Below are positions 41,199 through 50,267 of a stretch of DNA of 64,000 nt, one piece after another (positions within the stretch are counted from its first letter, which is position 1; each line of letters begins with the position of its first letter). The DNA is from Bacillota bacterium (lineage in GTDB: Bacteria; Bacillota; Clostridia; Oscillospirales; Ruminococcaceae). Made by a program: the position numbers and the translations under genes. The notes below the pieces were generated by a model. It did no database searches, had not been told where the DNA came from, and worked only from the letters and a program-made list of their open reading frames with translations. The stretch is from assembly GCA_023439835.1 (NCBI GenBank), contig JAEXUW010000005.1, positions 186,001 through 250,000 on the forward strand. The letters run 5' to 3'.

Positions 41199-42506
41199 TT
41201 AATCCTTGACATCTTCTGTATCAGGAAGAAACAGGTTAGCCAAAACGCCGACAACGACTGCAACAAATAGTCCTGAAATGTTGAAAACCTGAGTTCCAAC
41301 ATTAATATTAAAGCCTCCGACTCCACCGATTCCAAGACCGCAGACAAGAATCAGTGCGACTATTATCAGGTTTCTTGAGTGGGTAAAGTCAAGCTTTGCC
41401 TCAGCAAGTGTTCTGATGCCTATTGCCGCAATCATTCCAAACAGCATTATTTCAACGCCGCCCTTGACGGGAGCGGGAATGGTCTGAAGCACTGCTCCGA
41501 ACTTTCCGAAAAAGCCGAGTACAATTGCAAATACAGCGGTAATTCTCAAAAGCTTAGGGTTGTAATTTTTTGTTGTTGCAAGAACGCCTGTATTCTCAGA
41601 GTATGTTGTGTTGGCAGGTCCGCCGATAAATCCAGCGAAAAGCGTTGCCAGTCCGTCGCCGAGAAGGGTTCTATGCACTCCAGGATCCTTAAGAAAGTCC
41701 TTTCCGACAACTGCGCCATTGGTGGTGATATCACCGAGATGCTCCATAAAAGTAACAAGAGCAATCGGAGCGATCGAAATTATAACACTCCAATCAAACT
41801 TAGGAAGCCCCATAAAAGGCACACCGTTTGCGTCCTTTGAAGAAAACGGAATGTTAAACCACGCGGCATTTTTAATTGCATCAAAGCTCATATCAAAAAC
41901 ACCGGCGGCGTTTAGAATCACGCATAGAATATACCCGCTGATAATTCCCAGTAGAATGGGAACAAGCTTAAAAAAGCCTTTTGCAAAAATTGAGAAAATT
42001 ATAACAAGCGCAAGTGTAAAAAGGGCAATCATAAGATTCTGAAAATGACTTGCCGTCAACGTTCCGGCAAAGGCAGCGTCACCAAGTGCATCCTTGATAG
42101 CGACAGATGAAAGACCTATTCCGATAACGATAATTACAGGACCTGTAACAACCGGCGGAAAAACCTTTTTAATTCTTTCAGCGCCGACAAGATAAGCAAT
42201 AATTGCGAAAATACAATATACCGCACCGGCAACAATAATTCCACCCTGAACCTTAGGGAGTCTGTCTAAATCAATACCATTTGCCGAATAAATTGAGATA
42301 GCGCCCATAAAAGCAAATGATGAGCCTAAAAATACCGGAACCTTACCCTTCGTACACAGATGGAAAATCAAGGTTCCCACACCTGCTGACAATAAAGCTA
42401 CTGAAGGATTAAGTCCGGTAATTAAAGGAACAAGAACGGTGGCGCCAAACATTGCGAATAAGTGCTGAATACTGAGTAAAAAGTCACGCGGTTTCAAATC
42501 TGACAT
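41199..42506 (-). CDS. uraA: Uracil permease
   Basis: A 435-residue nucleobase transporter of the NCS2/UraA family, with about 14 membrane segments. The conserved GSSFAFMGAIS, VTFMEHLGDITTNGAVVG and GGPANTTYSENTGVLATT motifs (the Glu in MEHLGD and the later Glu bind uracil) are all present. Proton-coupled import of uracil for Upp, the next gene. Confidence 0.95.
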   Translation of the reverse strand: MSDLKPRDFLLSIQHLFAMFGATVLVPLITGLNPSVALLSAGVGTLIFHLCTKGKVPVFLGSSFAFMGAISIYSANGIDLDRLPKVQGGIIVAGAVYCIFAIIAYLVGAERIKKVFPPVVTGPVIIVIGIGLSSVAIKDALGDAAFAGTLTASHFQNLMIALFTLALVIIFSIFAKGFFKLVPILLGIISGYILCVILNAAGVFDMSFDAIKNAAWFNIPFSSKDANGVPFMGLPKFDWSVIISIAPIALVTFMEHLGDITTNGAVVGKDFLKDPGVHRTLLGDGLATLFAGFIGGPANTTYSENTGVLATTKNYNPKLLRITAVFAIVLGFFGKFGAVLQTIPAPVKGGVEIMLFGMIAAIGIRTLAEAKLDFTHSRNLIIVALILVCGLGIGGVGGFNINVGTQVFNISGLFVAVVVGVLANLFLPDTEDVKD

Positions 42507-42646
42507 ATAATCATTCTCCTCATGTTTTTAAACTAATTTTATCAAAAAATAGCGCATAATTCAAGTTAAGTTTGTCATTTTATCATGAAGAATGCTATTT
42601 TGTTATATACCACAAAATAGCATCGGTTTTTTTGTTGAATTGTTCT

Positions 42647-43435
42647 CTACAAATATTTCAGTAAAATCTGCTTTGCCTCTGCTACTATCACTTCTGAAAC
42701 ATTGTTTATTATTATACTCTCCAAAATTTCATGTGCCACTTCGGTTCTTTCAAGCTTTAGGTATATTTTCGCTTTTAGAAGCTTTAACGCTTCAAGCTCA
42801 GGAATACTTCTGTTCAAATCAATTGCTGCGGAAACAAGCTCATCAGCCTTGCTGTAATTCCCCTTAGCATATTCAAGCCACGCGATTGTGCTTTTTATGT
42901 CACAGGCATAGCGCGTCGTTTCAAATCTATTTATAATATACTCACCGTTTTCAAAAGCACTCTGCGCTTCTATGATATTATTAAAACAAAGATTAAGGTG
43001 TATTGATTTTAGAAAGTAATTAAGCTTGTTTTCCGAATCCAAAAAGAACAAGTACCTAAAAATCAGTGTGCTTTTAAAAGGGTTTGCTAATCTGATGCTT
43101 TCAAGGGCTTTCTTTTTATTATTCTGTTTGAAATAATGCTCACACATTAATATATGAAGTTTGCTTTTTAACACGCTATTTACGCTATATTGTATTTCTG
43201 CTTTTGCTTTATTTAAAAACTCCAGCTTAGTATTATCGTTTAAATAAAGCCTCCTTATCCTCCTAAAAACCATAGTGTTAACAAGATAAATTACCGCTGT
43301 GCAAAAAATAAAAGTTATGAAAAACATCAAGACAGGCTGTACTGAAAATCCTGTTAGTTTATTGGCGAGAGGAATTGCAATTATGCAAAGCTCAAAGCCT
43401 GTCAAGACAGCAAGAAGATACATTGCAAGACTCAC
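42647..43435 (-). CDS. Unassigned two-helix membrane protein with TPR-like helices
   Basis: A 262-residue protein. Two hydrophobic segments (about 4-24 and 30-52) are followed by an all-helical cytosolic region with TPR-like units (EYAKGNYSKADELVSAAIDL, LKLERTEVAHEILESI). It resembles the upstream gene in layout and may have arisen by duplication. No enzyme motif. It overlaps that gene by 4 nt. Confidence 0.65.
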   Translation of the reverse strand: MSLAMYLLAVLTGFELCIIAIPLANKLTGFSVQPVLMFFITFIFCTAVIYLVNTMVFRRIRRLYLNDNTKLEFLNKAKAEIQYSVNSVLKSKLHILMCEHYFKQNNKKKALESIRLANPFKSTLIFRYLFFLDSENKLNYFLKSIHLNLCFNNIIEAQSAFENGEYIINRFETTRYACDIKSTIAWLEYAKGNYSKADELVSAAIDLNRSIPELEALKLLKAKIYLKLERTEVAHEILESIIINNVSEVIVAEAKQILLKYL

Positions 43436-44274
43436 AATGAGCCCCCCTCAAAAGCACGGTTAATTTTAACGATAAGCTTTTGAAGATCCTCTTTATTTCT
43501 GGGGTTGCCCTCTTTTCCGACACGAGAAAAGGCTAAATCACGAGCAAGCTCTTTTCTGTTAGTTTTAAGATAAATTAGGCACAAAAACAAATCACAGCTT
43601 GTGATGCTTGTATCAAACCGCGACTTTGACTTTGCCTCAAGAAGAATTCTTTCAGCATTGTAATAATTTTCGATTAAATACTCATAAACCCCCAGTGTAT
43701 GCGCAATCGCCGCACCCATAATCTTATGATAACGATAAGACTGCAAAATACTTTGACCGTCATTAAGTACTCGCAAAGCGTTTTCATTGTCACCTTTTGA
43801 AATAAACAGCCACGCATAGCAATTGAAATATTCAGCCCTGATTATTCCAGAAGTGCTGTTAAAATCAATCTTATTCATCACTTCTAACGCCTCGTCAACA
43901 CGCTTTGCGCTTTCAAGAAAAGACGCTAAAGTCAGCTGATTCAAAGCTAAATTCAGTTTGCTTTTGCTTTTTTTAATTCTTCTATTCAAAAGGTCAAAAA
44001 GCTCTTGAGAATAGCCACTTTTCGCAACAATCTTGTTTGTTTTAATGGCATTAAGACAAATTTTCACCATTCTAAACGCTATAAAAAACTGTAACGACAA
44101 AAAAATTCCTAAAAATAAGCTGAAGAAATTTTCCTCTTCAAATCGCCCAAGCGCTATCAGCGCAAATGATAATAAAACAATACCCATTGATGTTGCGCCA
44201 ATTATCAAGCTTAACAAGGAAATAAAAAGATTAAACAAATTACTTCTGTTGATTTTTTTATCCACAAATGTCAC
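43432..44274 (-). CDS. Unassigned two-helix membrane protein with TPR-like helices
   Basis: A 280-residue protein. Two membrane helices lie near residues 15-40 and 50-70, followed by helical repeats (SAKRVDEALEVMNKIDF, SKGDNENALRVLNDGQS, YNAERILLEAKSK). Same architecture as the following gene, with which it overlaps. Probably a scaffold or sensor; function unknown. Confidence 0.65.
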   Translation of the reverse strand: MTFVDKKINRSNLFNLFISLLSLIIGATSMGIVLLSFALIALGRFEEENFFSLFLGIFLSLQFFIAFRMVKICLNAIKTNKIVAKSGYSQELFDLLNRRIKKSKSKLNLALNQLTLASFLESAKRVDEALEVMNKIDFNSTSGIIRAEYFNCYAWLFISKGDNENALRVLNDGQSILQSYRYHKIMGAAIAHTLGVYEYLIENYYNAERILLEAKSKSRFDTSITSCDLFLCLIYLKTNRKELARDLAFSRVGKEGNPRNKEDLQKLIVKINRAFEGGSL

Positions 44275-44315
44275 CTCAATTTTTATATGGTATTACAAAA
44301 CAATTCAGACCGGAT

Positions 44316-44342
44316 GTGCCGCTTAAATTTTAACAGCGGCAC
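44316..44342 (-). terminator. Hairpin after glgA
   Basis: GTGCCGCT (44316-44323) pairs with AGCGGCAC (44335-44342), with a TTAAATTTTAA loop that can extend the stem. It is located just past the glgA stop on the minus strand; the T-run is poor. Confidence 0.4.
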
Positions 44343-44363
44343 AAACCCAGCCCGAATTCAATT

Positions 44364-45773
44364 TTACATATTACTATAAAGCCCCATATAAAGCTTTGCG
44401 GAATTACCCCAAGAAAAATCCTCGCGCATTGCGTGACTCACAAGCTTGCCCCACTGCATTCTCTTGTCATAATACCCCTTTGCTCTTTTAACAGAGCCAA
44501 GCATATCGTGAGCATTATAGGTTTTGAAGGTAAAGCCGTTGCCACCCTTCTCGCCGGCATCCTTGATACTGTCACGAAGTCCGCCTGTTTCACGGACAAT
44601 AGGAATTGTGCCGTACCTTAACGATATCATCTGTGCAAGACCGCAGGGTTCACTTTGCGACGGCATAAGAAATAAATCAACGCCCGCATAAATCTTCCTT
44701 GAAAGCTCAGGTATAAAGCCAATTGTCGTGCTAACCTTGCCGGGGTATCTCTTGCTCATTTCTGCAAAGAAATCCTCATAGATTTTTTCGCCTGAACCAA
44801 GAATAGCAAATTTAAAGCCTAACCTAACCATATCCTCAAAAACGTACTTGATAAGGTCTATTCCCTTGTGAGATACAAAGCGTGTTACAATGCCGATGAC
44901 AGGCTCTTTCCCCGGCTCAAGTCCTAGCTCCTCAAGAAGCTTTTCTTTGCAGACAGCCTTGCCCGACTTGTCTGAAACGTTGTAGTTTTGATAAATGGAG
45001 CTGTCGGTTTCAGGATTAAAAACGTTATAATCTATACCGTTTAAAAAACCGCAAAGCTTATGCTGCTTGTTTTTAAGCGCCCTGTCAAGGCCGTGTGAAA
45101 ACCAAGGGTCAAGAATTTCCCACGCATAGCTTGGGCTTACTGTGGTTATTTTTGTGCAAACCTCAAATGCCGCCTTCATGAAGTTAACACAGCCGTCATA
45201 TTCAAGAAGGTTTGTATGGTAAAGCGGAATCCCGATTATCTCATTAATCAGCTCAAGACCATACTTCCCCTGATACTGAATGTTGTGAATTGTGAAAATA
45301 GTTTTAATATTTTCAAAGCCCGCACGGTATTTATAAAACACATCATAATATACCGGAACAAGCGCAGTCTGCCAGTCGTTTGCGTGAATTATATCAGGCT
45401 TGAAGTCAATATAATCGAGCATTTCAAGAACAGCTCTTGAAAAAAACGCAAACCTTTCAGCGTCATCATAAAAGCCATAAAGCCCCTGTCGCCCGAAATA
45501 ATACTCATTATCAATGAAGTAATAGGTAACACCGTTAGCGATAGCGGTCAATATGCCGCAGTACTGATTGCGCCATGAAACATTGACATTGAAATTTGTA
45601 ATATAAGTAAGCGATGCCTTCAATTCGGGGCGCATACTTCCGTAAAGGGGAATTACAACTCTACAGTCCCCTCCCTCAGAATTTATAGCAGCAGGCAATG
45701 AACCCGCAACGTCAGCAAGACCGCCTGAAGCAGCAAATGGTGTGGCTTCACTGGCAACAAACAAAATATTCAT
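44364..45773 (-). CDS. glgA: Glycogen synthase (ADP-glucose)
   Basis: A 469-residue GT5 enzyme: ASEATPFAASGGLADV start with the KxGG-like ADP-glucose loop (here SGGLADV), HANDWQTALVP, and the late PSQSEPCGLAQMISLRYG with catalytic Glu. It adds glucose from ADP-glucose to glycogen chains. Last gene of glgB-C-D-A, 27 nt after glgD. Confidence 0.94.
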   Translation of the reverse strand: MNILFVASEATPFAASGGLADVAGSLPAAINSEGGDCRVVIPLYGSMRPELKASLTYITNFNVNVSWRNQYCGILTAIANGVTYYFIDNEYYFGRQGLYGFYDDAERFAFFSRAVLEMLDYIDFKPDIIHANDWQTALVPVYYDVFYKYRAGFENIKTIFTIHNIQYQGKYGLELINEIIGIPLYHTNLLEYDGCVNFMKAAFEVCTKITTVSPSYAWEILDPWFSHGLDRALKNKQHKLCGFLNGIDYNVFNPETDSSIYQNYNVSDKSGKAVCKEKLLEELGLEPGKEPVIGIVTRFVSHKGIDLIKYVFEDMVRLGFKFAILGSGEKIYEDFFAEMSKRYPGKVSTTIGFIPELSRKIYAGVDLFLMPSQSEPCGLAQMISLRYGTIPIVRETGGLRDSIKDAGEKGGNGFTFKTYNAHDMLGSVKRAKGYYDKRMQWGKLVSHAMREDFSWGNSAKLYMGLYSNM

Positions 45774-45800
45774 TTTTTGTCCTTTCCGGAAACTCTAATA

Positions 45801-46925
45801 TTATAGAGTCGCTCCCTTTCCTGCAAAAAGCGGATAAACCTGTGAGCCGGTCAGCACACGATAGTTACCGATTGTAACGTTCTTATCCGCAATGATATAA
45901 TTTACCTGCGATTCTTTTCCGATAACGCTGTCCTGCATTATAATCGAATTCTTAATTGTAGCGCCTTTCCCAACCTTTACTCCCCTGAAGATTACCGAGT
46001 TTTCAACCTCACCCTCAATAATACAGCCGTCAGCAACAAGTGAATTCTTCACATTTGCGTTGATTCCGTACTTACAGGGCGGGTTATCCCTAATCTTTGT
46101 GTAAATAGGCGAGTCAGGAAGAAACAGCTTGTTTCTTGATTCTATATCAAGAAGTGCAATGTTCGCCTTATAAAAGCTTGTCATGCTGTCTATTCTTGAA
46201 AAATAATCGTCGTATTTAAACGCATAGATATTTAAATCCTTGACAAGCGCCTGCAAAACATCTCTTTCAAAGCTGAACTGACTTCTGCTTGCCGCCTGAG
46301 AAACAATATGTATAAGAAAATCCTTCTTAACAATAAACATATTAAGGCTTAATGTGCATGCACCGCTTATTTCAGGGTTTAAAAGGACATCATAAATCCT
46401 ACCGTCCTCATCAGCGGCGACAACCGTTGAAAACCTTGTTTGCTCCATCGAATAAATGCTTTTATTGCAAATCATTGTGATATCAGCATTCTTTTGAATG
46501 TGATATTTAAGCATCGGACGATAGTCCATATTAGCAACAATGTCACAGTCAGACATAAGCACATATTCTGCGGGTGAGTGCTTGATAAAGCTCATTGCGC
46601 CGGATAACGCCTCAAGCCGTCCCCTATAAATTCCCGTATCGGTATTTCCAAAGGGCGGAAGTATATGAAGTCCTCCCTTTTTCCTTGCTAAATCCCATTC
46701 ACGTCCCGAACCAAGATGGTCAAGAAGTGATTGATAATTTGACTTTGTTATTACCCCGACCTCTGACACCCCTGAATTAACCATATTTGAAAGTGTAAAG
46801 TCAATCAGGCGATATCTTCCGCCGAAAAGAACAGAACCCATTGTACGTGTTTTTGTCAGCTCACCAAGAGTTGTATCATGCATATTTGCAAAAACCAGTC
46901 CTAAAACATTACTCATACTAGGCAT
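45801..46925 (-). CDS. glgD: Glucose-1-phosphate adenylyltransferase, regulatory subunit GlgD
   Basis: A 374-residue paralogue of GlgC. The nucleotide-binding loop is degenerate: FANMHDTTLGELTKTR replaces the GGxGxRL motif of GlgC. The YRLIDFTLSNMVNSG segment and the C-terminal beta-helix are kept. In Firmicutes GlgD alone is poorly active and modulates GlgC in a heterotetramer. Starts 13 nt after glgC. Confidence 0.93.
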   Translation of the reverse strand: MPSMSNVLGLVFANMHDTTLGELTKTRTMGSVLFGGRYRLIDFTLSNMVNSGVSEVGVITKSNYQSLLDHLGSGREWDLARKKGGLHILPPFGNTDTGIYRGRLEALSGAMSFIKHSPAEYVLMSDCDIVANMDYRPMLKYHIQKNADITMICNKSIYSMEQTRFSTVVAADEDGRIYDVLLNPEISGACTLSLNMFIVKKDFLIHIVSQAASRSQFSFERDVLQALVKDLNIYAFKYDDYFSRIDSMTSFYKANIALLDIESRNKLFLPDSPIYTKIRDNPPCKYGINANVKNSLVADGCIIEGEVENSVIFRGVKVGKGATIKNSIIMQDSVIGKESQVNYIIADKNVTIGNYRVLTGSQVYPLFAGKGATL

Positions 46926-46938
46926 TTTTTATCCCCCC

Positions 46939-48141
46939 TTAAATACTCTCAGAAATTATCTGTTTGGGATGAACGACCGTATCGGGAGATATCCTCAGAT
47001 TGTTTCCGATTACAGCAATGCCCCATTCATTTTTATTGTCAATTTCTTCGGGGCGGGCACCGACAACGCAGTTACAGCCGATTACACTATCCTCACCGAC
47101 TATTGAATATTCAATTCTTGCCCCTGATTTAATAACTGAACCCGGCATAATGATACTATCTCTTACAACAGCGCCCGATTCTATTTTGACGCCCTCAAAT
47201 ATCATAGAAAAATCAACCGTGCCGTCAATATATGAGCCTTCAGTCACCATTGAGTTTTGAATGCTTGCATTTGGCCCCGCACTGTGAGGCGGAAGAATTG
47301 GATTTCTAGAATAAATCTTCCACGCCGGGTCGTATAAGTCAAGAGGAACGTTCGGATTTAATAAATCCATATTAGCTTCCCAAAGGCTGTCGATAGTTCC
47401 GACGTCCTTCCAGTATCCCTCAAATTGATATGCGACAAGCTTTTCCTTGTTAGCCAGCATATCAGGAATAATATTCTTTCCGAAATCCTTAGTTGCGTTT
47501 GTGTCCATCTCATTTTGAATGAGATAGTTTTTTAGCGTGTCAAAATTGAATATGTATATTCCCATTGAAGCAAGTGTGCTCTTAGGCTGCTTGGGCTTTT
47601 CCTCAAAATCAAAAACCTCATTATCATCATTTGTTATCATAATTCCGAAGCGTGAAGCCTCCTCATACGATACATCAAGCACGGCAATTGTCGCGGCCGC
47701 ATTTTTTTCCTTATGATAATTTAGCATCTTAGAATAATCCATTTTATAGATATGGTCACCCGATAGAATTATAACATACTGTGGATGATATCTTTCAATA
47801 AAACTAAGATTTTGATAAATTGCGTTAGCCGTTCCCTCATACCACTGTGCGCCAGAGGATGACTGATACGGCGGAAGTGTGTGCACTCCCCCATGAATAC
47901 GGTCAAGGTCCCACGGCTGACCGTTGCCGATATAATCGTTGAGAACAAGCGGTTGATATTGTGTGAGAACACCAACCGTATCTATGCCGGAATTAATGCA
48001 GTTTGAAAGAGGGAAATCAATAATCCTGTACTTTCCGCCATAAGCTACAGCGGGCTTTGCAACGCTCTGAGTTAATGCATACAGTCTACTGCCTTGTCCG
48101 CCGGCAAGAAGCATTGCTACGCACTCTTTTTTGTTAAACAT
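46939..48141 (-). CDS. glgC: Glucose-1-phosphate adenylyltransferase, catalytic subunit GlgC
   Basis: A 400-residue enzyme forming ADP-glucose from ATP and glucose-1-phosphate. The LLAGGQGSRLYALT loop, KPAVAYGGKYRIIDF, SGDHIYKMDY metal Asp and EEKPKQPKS are intact. The C-terminal left-handed beta-helix is present. Second gene of the glycogen operon. Confidence 0.95.
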   Translation of the reverse strand: MFNKKECVAMLLAGGQGSRLYALTQSVAKPAVAYGGKYRIIDFPLSNCINSGIDTVGVLTQYQPLVLNDYIGNGQPWDLDRIHGGVHTLPPYQSSSGAQWYEGTANAIYQNLSFIERYHPQYVIILSGDHIYKMDYSKMLNYHKEKNAAATIAVLDVSYEEASRFGIMITNDDNEVFDFEEKPKQPKSTLASMGIYIFNFDTLKNYLIQNEMDTNATKDFGKNIIPDMLANKEKLVAYQFEGYWKDVGTIDSLWEANMDLLNPNVPLDLYDPAWKIYSRNPILPPHSAGPNASIQNSMVTEGSYIDGTVDFSMIFEGVKIESGAVVRDSIIMPGSVIKSGARIEYSIVGEDSVIGCNCVVGARPEEIDNKNEWGIAVIGNNLRISPDTVVHPKQIISESI

Positions 48142-48157
48142 AAATACACCTACCTTG

Positions 48158-50110
48158 TTATTCGTCTGAATTATTTGTTTTTTCTGTTTTTTTAACAGTA
48201 GTGATAGCTTTTGAAGGGGACTTTCTTTTCTTTAAGAATATAACCGAAAGAGGCGGTATATTCAAACTTATTGCATTATCAAACCCATGCAGAGGGAACT
48301 TGAGCGTTTTGACACTTCCGTTTGAAATCTCATCGCCACCGTATTTTCCACTTGAGGAATTAAACACCTCATAATAAGTTCCCTTTTCAGGAACGCCTAT
48401 TTTATAATCGTTTCTGGCGACAGGAACAAAATTGCAAACACAGATAAGCTCATTATCATTATCGTCAATACGTCTGAAAGCAATGACGCTCTGACGATAA
48501 TCGTCATTTGAAATCCATGAAAAGCCCTTCCACGAATCATCATTTTCCCACAAGGGTGAGCTTTTGAGATAGAACTTATTTAGATCTCTGACAAACTCCT
48601 TAAACAGCCTGTGATTATCATGTTTTTCAGGCAGAAACCATTCAAGCTGTTTTTCATAATCCCATTCACGAAACTGCGCAAACTCCTGTCCCATAAAGAG
48701 AAGCTTTTTGCCCGGGTGCGCCATCATATAGCATAAAAATGCTTTTGCACTAGCAAATTTCTGCTCTGTCGTTCCCGACATTTTTCCGATAAGCGAGCAT
48801 TTTCCATGAACAACCTCATCATGTGAAATTGGCAAAATATAATTTTCTGAAAAGCTGTAAAAAAAAGAAAATGTAACCTTATCATGATTGAAGGCTCTAT
48901 ATATCGGGTCAAGCGACATATAATGGAGCATATCGTTCATCCAGCCCATATTCCATTTAAAGTTGAAGCCAAGTCCGCCAATATCTGTCGGCTTTGTAAC
49001 AAGTGGCCACGCCGTTGACTCCTCAGCTATCATCAAGGCGTTAGGATACCTTAAAAAAACCGCTTCATTGAGCTTTTTCAAAAACTCAACAGCCTCAAGA
49101 TTTTCATTTCCGCCGTTGACATTAGGCGTCCATTCACCGTCACGACGGTCATAATCCAGATACAGCATTGATGCCACCGCATCAACTCTAAGCCCGTCTA
49201 TATGATACTTTCCAAGCCAGTGAAGTGCATTTGAAATCAAAAACGACCTTACCTCAGGCCTGCCATAATCAAACACTCTGGTTCCCCATGAATAATGCTC
49301 ACGCTTTTTAGGGTCAGAATATTCATAACAGCATGAACCGTCCCACTCATACAGCCCTGCTTCATCCTTTGGGAAATGTGCAGGAACCCAGTCGAGAATA
49401 ACACCTATTCCCGCCTTGTGAAGCTCATTAATCATATACATGAAATCCTCAGGCGTTCCAAACCGTGAAGTCGGTGCATAATATGCGATCCCCTGATATC
49501 CCCACGAGCCGTCAAACGGATATTCACTCAGTGGCATCAGCTCAATATGTGTATAGCCCATATCCTTAACATAAGCTATTATTTCTTTGGCGAAAGCCCT
49601 ATAAGATAAAACTGTTCCGTCCTCATTTCTCTTCCATGAATTTAGGTGAACCTCATATATATTGACCGGACTCTTATAGATATTTGTTTTCGATTTGCTA
49701 TCCTGCCATTTCTCATCAGTCCACTTGAATCCATCTATGTTATAAATCTTCGTGCCCGTCGCCGGCTTTGTTTCAAGATGAAAAGCATAAGGGTCTGTTT
49801 TCATGCTGATTTTGCCGTTTTTTGCCTCGACACTGTATTTATAAGTATCATATTTTTCAAGGTCAGGAACAAAAACACTCCACACCTCGTCGGTTAGCTT
49901 CTTCATTGGATTTGAGGTGCGACTCCAATCATTGAAATCACCGACAACTGAAATAGACTTTGCATTCGGTGCCCACACTCTGAATTCATATCCCGGAGTT
50001 TTTCCTGTTTTGACAGGATGAGCCCCAAAAAATTCAGCGGCGTCAAAATTAGTCCCGCAATGAAAAGAAATAATCTGTTGTTCAATTTTTTTGGGCAGTG
50101 TAAGCTTCAT
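48158..50110 (-). CDS. glgB: 1,4-alpha-glucan branching enzyme
   Basis: A 650-residue GH13 branching enzyme. A CBM48 domain (YEFRVWAPNAKSISVVGDFNDW) is followed by the barrel with regions GLRVDAVASML (nucleophile), MIAEESTAWP (acid/base Glu) and LPISHDEVVHG. It introduces alpha-1,6 branches into glycogen. ATG 50110 after GGAGGAG is preferred over an earlier in-frame start. First gene of the glg operon; the Lys/Ser tail (KRKSPSKAITTVKKTEKTN) is unusual but short. Confidence 0.94.
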   Translation of the reverse strand: MKLTLPKKIEQQIISFHCGTNFDAAEFFGAHPVKTGKTPGYEFRVWAPNAKSISVVGDFNDWSRTSNPMKKLTDEVWSVFVPDLEKYDTYKYSVEAKNGKISMKTDPYAFHLETKPATGTKIYNIDGFKWTDEKWQDSKSKTNIYKSPVNIYEVHLNSWKRNEDGTVLSYRAFAKEIIAYVKDMGYTHIELMPLSEYPFDGSWGYQGIAYYAPTSRFGTPEDFMYMINELHKAGIGVILDWVPAHFPKDEAGLYEWDGSCCYEYSDPKKREHYSWGTRVFDYGRPEVRSFLISNALHWLGKYHIDGLRVDAVASMLYLDYDRRDGEWTPNVNGGNENLEAVEFLKKLNEAVFLRYPNALMIAEESTAWPLVTKPTDIGGLGFNFKWNMGWMNDMLHYMSLDPIYRAFNHDKVTFSFFYSFSENYILPISHDEVVHGKCSLIGKMSGTTEQKFASAKAFLCYMMAHPGKKLLFMGQEFAQFREWDYEKQLEWFLPEKHDNHRLFKEFVRDLNKFYLKSSPLWENDDSWKGFSWISNDDYRQSVIAFRRIDDNDNELICVCNFVPVARNDYKIGVPEKGTYYEVFNSSSGKYGGDEISNGSVKTLKFPLHGFDNAISLNIPPLSVIFLKKRKSPSKAITTVKKTEKTNNSDE

Positions 50111-50267
50111 ATATTCTCCTCCTAATCCGTATGTATATTTTAACAATTACAACGATATTTATCAAGCTATTTTGTTAATTTTCATATATGTACCTATATT
50201 TCAACATTGATATTTGGCTATTTTGTCTATTTTTGCTCGTCGTTTTAACGTTAAAACATATACCATA